Assembly: GCF_024213555.1 (NCBI RefSeq)
Contig: NZ_JANAVO010000002.1
Location: forward strand, 230,169 to 294,168
Length of the DNA: 64,000 nucleotides
Reading direction: 5' to 3'
Source: Allokutzneria sp. A3M-2-11 16
GTDB taxonomy: Bacteria; Actinomycetota; Actinomycetes; Mycobacteriales; Pseudonocardiaceae
How positions within the stretch are numbered: position 1 is the stretch's first letter; the number at the start of each line of letters is the position of its first letter. This document shows positions 1 through 6,951 of this stretch, piece after piece. Below the pieces are notes generated by a model. It saw nothing but the letters and a program-made list of their open reading frames with translations, ran no database searches and was not told the origin of the DNA. The position numbers and the translations under genes are program-made.

Positions 1-1
1 C

Positions 2-70
2 GGCGTCGTCCCGCGCATGCGCGAGAGCGATGTGATCTACGGGCCGAGCAGTCTTCCGGTGGCGTGGTGA
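2..70 (+). CDS. C-terminal end of a truncated gene, possibly cytochrome P450
   Basis: An open frame enters from the left edge and ends at TGA. The last residues read ESDVIYGPSSLPVAW. Actinobacterial cytochrome P450s often end in a 'G..SLPV.W' type tail, so a P450 is possible, but 22 residues cannot prove it. The heme-binding cysteine region lies outside the window. No downstream gene on this strand follows closely. Confidence 0.4.
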   Translation, partial: GVVPRMRESDVIYGPSSLPVAW

Positions 71-111
71 GCAGGCGGTGGGGATGAGGGGTGGTTCGTG
101 GGCGCGGGTGG

Positions 112-280
112 TCAGCAGGTGAAGTTGACCCGCACGGTCACCGGAACTGGTTCTGGTCGTTGAACCCCTTGACCTCCACGGCGGCCAGCCCCTGGTTGCC
201 CTGCGGTCTCGGGTTGCAGTGCTGCCGGTAACCGGCGTGGCACCGGCGACCACGCCGACAACGTTGCGAAGCTTCGACAT
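112..280 (-). pseudogene. decayed small secreted protein gene
   Basis: An ATG with a good ribosome site (GAGAAGAGG, about 8 nt upstream) starts MSKLRNVVGVVAG, which looks like the beginning of a signal peptide. After about 17 codons the plausible protein continues in another frame (HCNPRPQGNQGL, then AVEVKGFNDQNQFR). It then needs one extra G to continue as VTVRVNFTC before a TGA. The total length, 169 nt, is not a multiple of three. I infer two frameshifts, the first probably with loss of signal-peptide codons. The ending resembles the intact secreted gene near 4.7-5.0 kb, which has FYRVTITC. A sequencing error could explain one of the shifts. Confidence 0.5.
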
Positions 281-514
281 ACCCAATCCTCTTCTCTTTC
301 ACAACCCGCACCATGACGGGCTTTTCTCGCCCTTCACTGGTTCCGGACAATCGATCGTCCGGATATGGGTTCACGTTCCGAGAAGAACTTCATGAGGTAG
401 TCGGGCAATCTCGGTGAGCAACGCGTTGGGAGCCGACGGCGAGTCGAACTGCGCCGAACGGCTCCCAACTGTGCGGCCCGCCGGAGCAGTCACCGGCCGC
501 GGGAACAGAATCGT

Positions 515-1072
515 TTAACTGCGACTACCCTTGATCCAGCCGAGGTAGTTGCGGAAGTAGCTCACGCTCTTCGCGTGGCCGATCCTTCCCCGCACACTGG
601 TCGAGTAGAAGCCACCGGCGCCGTCCGCGACGCCGACGTGCCCCCACTTGCTGGTGTTCCAGAACACGAACGCGCCCCTCGGCGGCCGCCCGGTGGTGTG
701 CCTCGGGCCCTCGGCGCGCCAGTGCGCGATCGCCGACGGGTGGACCCTGGTGCGATTCCAGGACAGTCGCGCGGCGCGCTCGCAGTACCCCTCGAACGCG
801 GTGCTGCCCAGGCGCGCCCGGAACCAGGCGATCGCGTGGTTGGGGTTGTTGTCCACGCCCCCGTCCGCCTCGTCGGGCGGCAGCACGCCTTCCGGCGTCG
901 CTACGCTCGGGTCGAGGATGTCGGCCTCGGTGATGGGACTGAAGAGTTCCTCGGAAGCGGTGGTCCCGTCCGCCGGCGCAGGTGCCGCTTCCGCCGCGGA
1001 GGTGCCGAGCAGGCCGAAGACAGCCAGCGCGACCGCTATTCCTCTGGCTCGATTCACTACCGTTGCCCTCAT
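515..1072 (-). CDS. secreted NlpC/P60- or CHAP-like protein
   Basis: This is a 185-residue protein. The chosen ATG follows AGGGG by 5 nt and begins MRATVVNRARG, then a hydrophobic stretch ending ASAAEAAPAP-like, a Sec signal peptide. The mature part has a cysteine in YCERAARLSW and a histidine in WGHVGVADG about 50 residues later. A Cys followed by a GHVGV histidine is the layout of papain-like cell-wall amidases (NlpC/P60, CHAP). The likely role is a secreted peptidoglycan or amide hydrolase, but similarity is by motif only. An upstream in-frame ATG would add unlikely sequence. It is divergent from the methyltransferase gene. Confidence 0.6.
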   Translation of the reverse strand: MRATVVNRARGIAVALAVFGLLGTSAAEAAPAPADGTTASEELFSPITEADILDPSVATPEGVLPPDEADGGVDNNPNHAIAWFRARLGSTAFEGYCERAARLSWNRTRVHPSAIAHWRAEGPRHTTGRPPRGAFVFWNTSKWGHVGVADGAGGFYSTSVRGRIGHAKSVSYFRNYLGWIKGSRS

Positions 1073-1243
1073 GTTACCCCTATCGCTTGTGGACATCGCA
1101 GGAAATGCCCGCAGCAAAGGGTGGAGCAGCACGCCTACATATCGCCTACAAAATGTGAGCGATGGAAAAAATGACACGGACTGTCCGACCACCGCACCAC
1201 AGGCGAAAATCGACTGGGCTGTTCGTCGCTACAGTCTCCGGCC

Positions 1244-1900
1244 ATGAGCGCTGATTGGCTGGCGGACACCCGTCGCTCCTATGACACCGTCGCCGCGAGC
1301 TACACCGACCTGCTCCGCGACAGGCTCTCCGGGCTGCCGTTCCTGCGCTCGGCGCTGGCGTTGTTCGCCGAGCTCGTCCGTGCCGACGGCGGCGGCCCGG
1401 TCGCGGACGTGGGCTGCGGGCCGGGGCACGTCACTGCCCACCTGCGCGCTCTCGGCGTTGACGCGATGGGCGTCGACCTCTCCCCCGCGATGATCCGCAT
1501 CGCCCGCGCGGAGCACCCCGGCACGCGGTTCGAGGTGGGTTCCATGACCGACCTGGACCTCGCCGACACCTCGCTGGCCGGGCTGCTCGCCTGGTGGTCG
1601 TTGATCCACATCCCGGATGAGGACGTGCCGGGGGTGTTCGCGCACTTCAAGCGCGTGCTGCGGCCCGGGGGCCGCCTGCTCCTCGGGTTCCACCTCGGCG
1701 ACGAGTCACGGCTCAAGACGGAGGGCTACGGCGGTCATCCGATGAACGTGCGCGTCCACCTGCGCCGACCCGCCACGGTCGCGGACTGGCTGCGGGACGC
1801 GGGGTTCACGATCGAGGCGGAAGTGCTCCTCGAGCCCGACGGGCGGCTCCCAGGGGGCATGCTCTTCGCACACCGCCGGAACGAGACCGAGGAGCAGTGA
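1244..1900 (+). CDS. class I SAM-dependent methyltransferase
   Basis: This is a 218-residue soluble enzyme. The SAM-binding glycine motif reads VADVGCGPGHVT near residues 53-64, followed by the acidic loop GVDLSPAM and the late motif VLRPGGRLLLGFHLG. That is the Methyltransf_11/25 pattern of small actinobacterial methyltransferases. The substrate cannot be told. Its TGA overlaps the ATG of the next gene by one base, so the two are probably co-transcribed and translationally coupled. Confidence 0.85.
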   Translation: MSADWLADTRRSYDTVAASYTDLLRDRLSGLPFLRSALALFAELVRADGGGPVADVGCGPGHVTAHLRALGVDAMGVDLSPAMIRIARAEHPGTRFEVGSMTDLDLADTSLAGLLAWWSLIHIPDEDVPGVFAHFKRVLRPGGRLLLGFHLGDESRLKTEGYGGHPMNVRVHLRRPATVADWLRDAGFTIEAEVLLEPDGRLPGGMLFAHRRNETEEQ

Positions 1901-2256
1901 TGCGTTTCCTGCTGATGCACAGGCTCGACGAGAGCGCGCCGGAGTGGAACCCCGGCCAGGAGTTCGTGGAGGAGGTCGGCGCCTTCGTCCAGGAGGCGGC
2001 CGAGCAGGGCGTGCTGCTCACCGGCGAGGGGGTCCACCCGTCCGAGAAGGGCGCACGGGTCCGCAAGACCGCCGACGCGGGCATCACCACCACCGACGGG
2101 CCGTTCAGCGAGGCCAAGGAGGTCATCGGCGGCTTCCTGGTGATCAACGCCAAGGACCGGGCCGAGGCCGTCGCCTTCGCCGAGCGCTACGCCGCGATGT
2201 TCCAGGACGTCGAGATCGAGGTGCGCCAGGTCGTCGAGGAGGAAGACCTGCCCTGA
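1900..2256 (+). CDS. YCII-related DGPF-domain protein
   Basis: This is a 118-residue protein, MRFLLMHRLDES at the start. It carries the hallmark DGPFSEAKEVIGGFLVI around residues 67-83, which defines the DGPF branch of the YCII superfamily (dimeric ferredoxin-like fold). Such proteins often sit next to ECF sigma factors or methyltransferases; their biochemical role is mostly unknown. The ATG overlaps the preceding TGA (TGATG); a GTG one codon earlier is the alternative. It converges on lexA with only 4 nt between the stop codons. Confidence 0.85.
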   Translation: MRFLLMHRLDESAPEWNPGQEFVEEVGAFVQEAAEQGVLLTGEGVHPSEKGARVRKTADAGITTTDGPFSEAKEVIGGFLVINAKDRAEAVAFAERYAAMFQDVEIEVRQVVEEEDLP

Positions 2257-2260
2257 CCGC

Positions 2261-2914
2261 TCAGACGCTGCGCAGCACCGACACGACGACGCCCAGCACC
2301 ACGGCGCGGTCGCCGTCGATCACGTCGTAGGCGTCGTTCCTGGGCTCCAGGTACACGTGGCCGTCGCGGCGGCGGTACACCTTGACGGTGGCCTCCTCGT
2401 CGATCATCGCGGCGACGATCTGCCCCGAGTGGGCCTCGTTCTGCTGCCGCACCACGACGATGTCGCCGTCGCAGATCGCCGCGTCGACCATCGAGTCGCC
2501 CCGCACCCGCAGCCCGAAGACGGTGCCCCGCCCGGTCAGCTCGCGGGGCAGCGTCAGCACGTCGTCGATGTGCTCCTCGGCCGAGATCGGCGTTCCCGCG
2601 GCGATGTCGCCGACCACGGGGACGGGCACCGCGTCACCGGACTCCCGGGCCGAGGACGACTGCCGCAGGAACAACCGCACGTCCATCGGCCGGGAGACCG
2701 TGCTGCCGCGCCGCAGGAAACCCCGCTCCTCCAGGCTCGCCAGGTGCTTGGACACCGACGACGCGGAGCGCAGGCCGACCGCCTCGCCGATCTCCCGCGT
2801 GCTCGGCGCGTAGCCGTACTCCTGCACCCAGTCCCGGATCGTGGCCAGGATCTGCAACTGGCGCTGCGGCAGCGTCGAGGTGTCGAGGTGGTCGAGATCG
2901 TCGTAGGCGGTCAC
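2261..2914 (-). CDS. lexA: LexA SOS repressor
   Basis: This is a 217-residue repressor of the DNA-damage response. The N-terminal winged helix covers about residues 14-82 (QILATIRDWVQEYGYAPSTR, GLRSASSVSKHL). The self-cleavage domain has the scissile Ala106-Gly107 (DIAAG), catalytic Ser141 in GDSM and catalytic Lys178 in ATVKVY, so RecA-stimulated autocleavage should be intact. The start is GTG; no strong ribosome site is visible. It lies 25 nt behind the propeller gene on the same strand. I saw no clear actinobacterial SOS box directly upstream. A second LexA-like regulator elsewhere in the genome cannot be excluded. Confidence 0.93.
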   Translation of the reverse strand: MTAYDDLDHLDTSTLPQRQLQILATIRDWVQEYGYAPSTREIGEAVGLRSASSVSKHLASLEERGFLRRGSTVSRPMDVRLFLRQSSSARESGDAVPVPVVGDIAAGTPISAEEHIDDVLTLPRELTGRGTVFGLRVRGDSMVDAAICDGDIVVVRQQNEAHSGQIVAAMIDEEATVKVYRRRDGHVYLEPRNDAYDVIDGDRAVVLGVVVSVLRSV

Positions 2915-2939
2915 CCGCGGAATGGTAGATCGACCGCTC

Positions 2940-4541
2940 CTAGAGCCCGAAAGCGAGCAGGACGTAGCCCTTGTCGTTGTTGTAGGTCGGGTGGTAGCCG
3001 GAGTGGACGTACATCATGCCGTCGACGACCACCGCGCCACCCGCCGCGGAGATCCCGCTGCCGCGGCCGGTGATCCCGTTGACACCGTGGAAATCCCGCA
3101 CTGTGTCGAACTCCCACAGCACCCGGCCGTCGCGCGCCGAGTAGGCCCGCATCTTGCCGTCCGCGCTGCCCTCGTAGACCACGCCGGGCGTCGTCGAGAC
3201 CGCGGGCCGGTTGGCGAGAATGCACTCGTCCGGGTACTGGGCGGAGCCGCCCCAGCCGCACCCGTTGGCCGGGTTCGGCGTCTTCCAGAGCAGGGCGCCG
3301 GTGGCCGGGTCCAGCGCGTGCAGCGCGCCGGGCTTGGCGTCGTTGGTGGCCACGTAGAGCCGCTCGCCGTCGTAGCTGCCGCCCCAGAGGATGCCCGACT
3401 GGCCGAGGTCGTTCGGCCGCGGCTTGGACAGCTGCCGCTGCCAGACGAACTCACCGGTGCGGGCGTCGAGCACGTGGTAGATACCGCTCTTCTGGCCGAT
3501 GCCGACGAGGGTGCGGCCCTTGACGGTGAAGACGTTCGGCAGCGAGCCGATGTCGAAGTCCAGCGCCGTGCCGTTCTCCATGCCGGGGCAGTGCCCGGGC
3601 GGCGCGGACGGGTCGACGCAGATCAGGCGCCAGGTGTCCGGGTGGGTCATCTGGCGCTTCCACCGCACCTTGCCGGTGAACGCGTCCAGCGCGAGCACGG
3701 TGTCGCTGTCGCCGGTGGTGCCGGTGTAGTTCTGCCCGGTGCCGATGAAGACCGTCCCGGTGACGGGGTCCACCGACGGCGAGGCCCACACCGCCGCGCC
3801 CGAGGGCTCGAAGCGGGTGGCGCCGCTCGGCCACGTGCCGACGGCCTTCGGCTCGGGCACCGTGTAGTGGCGCCAGAGCACCTTGCCCGTCACGGCGTCG
3901 ATCGAGGCGAACTGACCGCGGAAGGTGCAGCACGGGTAGTCGGCGGCGGCCGAGCTCTCGTCGCTGGAGACACCGACGAAGAGCTTGCCCGCGAAGTGGA
4001 TCGGCGAGCTGGTGATCAGTGCTTCCGCGTGCGTGTCGAGGCGGGTGGCCCACTCCAGCGCGCCGGTGCTCGCCTTCACCGCGTACATGTAGCCGCGCAG
4101 GTCACCGAAGTAGACCTTGCCCCCGGCCACCACCGGGCTGTTGCGCACGACGGCGCGGCGCAGCTCCGGGTCGACCGTCTTCAGCGTGAAGGTCCACTTG
4201 GTGGCGCCGGTCTTCGCGTCCAGCGCGTAGAACAGCCCGTCCGGCCCGCCGAAGTACATGATCCCGTCGACGATCGCGGGCTGGCTGTGCGCGGTGAGGA
4301 ACGGGACCTTCGGGAAGGCGAAGGCCCACTTGAGCTTCAGGTCGGCGACCGTGCGCTCGGTGATCTTGCGTTCGGCGGCGTTGTGCCTGCTCCCGACGAG
4401 GTCCTTCTGCCAGCTCGTCCACTCCGCCGCGCGCCCTTGGACCTGGCCGGGCGGGGCGGCGGACACGGTCGTGCCCGCGAGGCAGAGTGCGAGGAGCGCG
4501 ATCAGGACACTGCCTGATCGGAGCCTGCGTCGTCCGAGCAC
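2940..4541 (-). CDS. secreted PQQ-type beta-propeller protein (quinoprotein dehydrogenase-like)
   Basis: From the GTG preceded by GAAGGGA (6 nt), this is a 533-residue protein; a further upstream ATG would add 20 residues with no ribosome site. A signal peptide (VLIALLALCLAGTTVSA) is followed by repeated blades such as FYALDAKTGATKW, MYAVKASTGALEW, ASIDAVTGKVLW and LALDAFTGKVRW. These are typical of the PQQ-binding repeat. An adjacent cysteine pair in YPCCTFRG matches the vicinal disulfide of PQQ alcohol dehydrogenases, and the closest described type is polyvinyl-alcohol dehydrogenase-like. No heme-binding CxxCH was seen, so it would pass electrons elsewhere or be non-catalytic. It acts outside the membrane. 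Confidence 0.75.
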   Translation of the reverse strand: MLGRRRLRSGSVLIALLALCLAGTTVSAAPPGQVQGRAAEWTSWQKDLVGSRHNAAERKITERTVADLKLKWAFAFPKVPFLTAHSQPAIVDGIMYFGGPDGLFYALDAKTGATKWTFTLKTVDPELRRAVVRNSPVVAGGKVYFGDLRGYMYAVKASTGALEWATRLDTHAEALITSSPIHFAGKLFVGVSSDESSAAADYPCCTFRGQFASIDAVTGKVLWRHYTVPEPKAVGTWPSGATRFEPSGAAVWASPSVDPVTGTVFIGTGQNYTGTTGDSDTVLALDAFTGKVRWKRQMTHPDTWRLICVDPSAPPGHCPGMENGTALDFDIGSLPNVFTVKGRTLVGIGQKSGIYHVLDARTGEFVWQRQLSKPRPNDLGQSGILWGGSYDGERLYVATNDAKPGALHALDPATGALLWKTPNPANGCGWGGSAQYPDECILANRPAVSTTPGVVYEGSADGKMRAYSARDGRVLWEFDTVRDFHGVNGITGRGSGISAAGGAVVVDGMMYVHSGYHPTYNNDKGYVLLAFGL

Positions 4542-4706
4542 GCGCGGTCCCTTCGTCTGGATCTCGTCAGGGTGGAGAGCGGTCCCACCGGGGACAAGCA
4601 TGGCGCGGGCGGACTACCGCGTCGTCATGCTTTCGGTTCGTTCTCCACCCCTCCCCGCGCGCAAAAACCTGGACCATCACGCCTCTGCCCGAAAGGTCGT
4701 CGCGAG

Positions 4707-5012
4707 TCAGTTCCGCTTCTGCACCGCGTGGTAGGTCACCCGGTCGGGACGATTGCAGTTCGCCTTGCTCTCACCCTGGCCCGGCTTCAGCCATGGGCCT
4801 TCGCGGAAGTAGACGCGACCGCTCGCCGGGGTGCAGGTGATGGTGACCCGGTAGAAGCCGGTCCGGCGCGCGCAGATCGCGGCGCCCCCGGTGCCGTAGT
4901 TGGTCACCCGGCTGCTGCAGTGGGTGGGCGATGCCTCGGCCGTCGCGACCAGGAACGTGCCCCCGCCGGCGACGGTGGCGAGTACCAGGAGTCTGGCCAG
5001 TGCTCTCCGCAT
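4707..5012 (-). CDS. small secreted cysteine-containing protein
   Basis: This is a 101-residue protein. The ATG is chosen because GGGAGG stands 7 nt upstream. It begins MRRALARLLVLATVAGGGTFLVATAEAS, a clear signal peptide. The mature part of about 73 residues has four cysteines (HCSS, AICARR, TITCTP, ANCNRP), which could form two disulfides. I do not recognise the family. The short string FYRVTITC resembles the end of the decayed gene at the left edge of the window, so the two may be relatives. Confidence 0.65.
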   Translation of the reverse strand: MRRALARLLVLATVAGGGTFLVATAEASPTHCSSRVTNYGTGGAAICARRTGFYRVTITCTPASGRVYFREGPWLKPGQGESKANCNRPDRVTYHAVQKRN

Positions 5013-5187
5013 GATCTGCCTCCCTGCGTCGTGTGTGCTGACGGCGCGTGACCGTAAGCGCGCCGACCGGGAGGGGTCCCGCACTGGCTAGAGTGCCTGC
5101 GGACAGCCATTTCGGAAGAGCGGACGAGACCATGCCGGGCGCACCCCACGACCACGGCCCCGCCCGGCGCCGACTAAGATCAACAAT

Positions 5188-5257
5188 GGCCCGGAGGCCC
5201 GGAGGCCCGGAGGCCCGGAGGCCCGGAGGCCCGGAGGCCCGGAGGCCCGGAGGCCCG
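5188..5257. repeat. 8-bp tandem repeat, about 8.7 copies
   Basis: The unit GGCCCGGA is repeated head to tail without interruption for 70 bases. It stands in the 289-base gap between the small secreted protein gene and the glycosyltransferase-like gene, ending 44 bases before that gene's start. A perfect short repeat like this is prone to slippage. It could vary promoter spacing, or it may simply be a copy-number variable satellite. Confidence 0.95.
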
Positions 5258-5301
5258 CTTCCCGCTGAGCGATCTCCCGTTCTTGTCGTCAGGATGGGTT
5301 C

Positions 5302-6951
5302 GTGCTGGCGCATCGGGCCGGGGTAGACGTGGGCGGTAATCCCCCGCGCCACGGCCCCGCTGCCCAGGACGCGCACCGCTGGTCCACTTTCGGCGACGAG
5401 CCCGTGATCCTGGCGGTCGGGCGCACCCTCACCTCCACGATCCGCCTGCTCGAAGCGCTTGAAGCGTTCCTCGGCGACACGCACGTGGAGATCGTGTTCA
5501 CCGTCAACGAGACCTCGCGGTTCTCCGCCGGAGCTGTCGACCTGATCACCGCGCTCTCCGCGAAGTACATCGCGTGGGAGAACGTGCCGCGAAGCCGCTA
5601 CCACCTGGTGATCACGGCGAGCGAGAACGTGGACCTGGAGTGGTTCGACGTCCGCGCGCCGATCCTCGTGCTGCCGCACGGCATCGGTTTTCACAAGCTC
5701 GTACCGGACTCGGAGAGCGCCGGGACCCGGCTCTCCGGCTTGGTGCCCGCGCACCGCTTGCCGGGCAGGCAGGTCTGGCACCTGGTGACGCAACAGGAGC
5801 AGGCAGAGCAGCTGGGCGCGGCCTGCCCGGAGACCATCGGGAAAACCGTGCTGGGCGGGGACAGCAGCTACGACGCGCTGCTCGCCGGGACGCCGTTGCG
5901 CGCGCACTACCGGAAGGCCCTGCGCGTCGCCGACGACCAGCGCCTGGTGTTGATCACGTCCACGTGGGGCGCGCAGTCGATCCTGGGGACCTGGCAAGAA
6001 CTGCCGGAGCGGCTGCTCGCGGAGCTACCGGCCGACGAGTACCGGGTGGCCGCCGTCGTGCACCCGAACGTCTGGACGTGGCACTCCGACTGGGATCTGC
6101 GACGGCGCCTGCACAACGCGGTGGCAGCCGGACTGCTGCTGATCCCGCCCACTCGGGGTTGGCACGCCACGCTGATCGCCTCGGACGTGGTGATCGGCGA
6201 TCACGGCTCAGTGAGCTTTTATGGTGCTGTGATGGGGAAATCGCTGCTCCTGGCGGCGTTCGGCTCGGAGATCGTCTCCGGTACCGCACTGGCGGACCTC
6301 GGCAAAGTGGCCGATCGGCTCGACGCGCGCACCGGCCTGCGCGAGCAGATCGACCTGGCGCTGGCCAAGCACGATCCACACCGTTTCGACGGGATCACCA
6401 AGCGCGCCTTCGCGATGCCCGGTGCCGCGGCGCCGTTGCTGCGGAAGATCTGCTACGACCTGCTGGGCCTGGCGGTGCCGGGGACGGACGTGCCTTTGCG
6501 CGCTGCCGCCGATCCTGCTCCCGATGACGCCGAGGTGTTCTCCCACGAGGTTCGTGGGAGCTTGGCGGATTCGACGATCACGCTGACCCGTTGCCCCGCA
6601 ACGGTTCGTGGTCGTCTTCCCGAGGCCACCGCCGACGAGTTGCGGCACCTGGTCGTGCGCTGGGGTGAGCGGAACGTCCTGCTGTTCGACATCGCGTCGA
6701 TCATCGTGGGACAGGATCTGTCGGAGACACTTGACAGGTATCCGGGTTGCCGCATCGCGGCAGTGTCCACTGTGGATGGATGCGAAGCACTGATTCGCGG
6801 CGGCAAAAGGGTTTCCGTTGAGGGCAAGTCCGATGTGGCGGCACTCGCGTCGGCCGTCTACGTCGCGCTGCTCGAAGGCGTTCTGCGCGAAGGGGAACTG
6901 ACGCTCCAGGTCGGCACGAACCGGAGCACCGTCGTCCTGCGCCCCTACTGA
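5302..6951 (+). CDS. GT-B-like protein of the actinobacterial family often misnamed translation initiation factor 2
   Basis: This is a 549-residue protein with a GTG start. The first half has a Rossmann-like run (VILAVGRTLTSTIRLLEALEAF) and HGIGFHKLVPDS. The second half has DVVIGDHGSVSFYGAVMGKSLLLAAFG, the same kind of sugar-nucleotide-loop pattern seen in CDP-glycerol glycerophosphotransferases and other GT-B enzymes. Streptomyces homologues with these blocks are often annotated as translation initiation factor 2, without structural sense. I infer a glycosyl- or polyol-phosphate transferase for the cell envelope. No signal peptide or membrane segment is seen. It converges with the STAND gene, and the 3' ends overlap by 7 bases. 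Confidence 0.55.
   Translation: MLAHRAGVDVGGNPPRHGPAAQDAHRWSTFGDEPVILAVGRTLTSTIRLLEALEAFLGDTHVEIVFTVNETSRFSAGAVDLITALSAKYIAWENVPRSRYHLVITASENVDLEWFDVRAPILVLPHGIGFHKLVPDSESAGTRLSGLVPAHRLPGRQVWHLVTQQEQAEQLGAACPETIGKTVLGGDSSYDALLAGTPLRAHYRKALRVADDQRLVLITSTWGAQSILGTWQELPERLLAELPADEYRVAAVVHPNVWTWHSDWDLRRRLHNAVAAGLLLIPPTRGWHATLIASDVVIGDHGSVSFYGAVMGKSLLLAAFGSEIVSGTALADLGKVADRLDARTGLREQIDLALAKHDPHRFDGITKRAFAMPGAAAPLLRKICYDLLGLAVPGTDVPLRAAADPAPDDAEVFSHEVRGSLADSTITLTRCPATVRGRLPEATADELRHLVVRWGERNVLLFDIASIIVGQDLSETLDRYPGCRIAAVSTVDGCEALIRGGKRVSVEGKSDVAALASAVYVALLEGVLREGELTLQVGTNRSTVVLRPY

Noticed and set aside
2922..4517. 531-codon open frame on the + strand opposite the PQQ-type propeller gene
   Set aside because: The composition is Val/Arg/Gly/His-rich without domains. 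The opposite strand has a signal peptide and propeller repeats.
5188..5257. Possible CRISPR array in the repetitive stretch
   Set aside because: The unit is 8 bp with no spacers. It is a simple tandem repeat.
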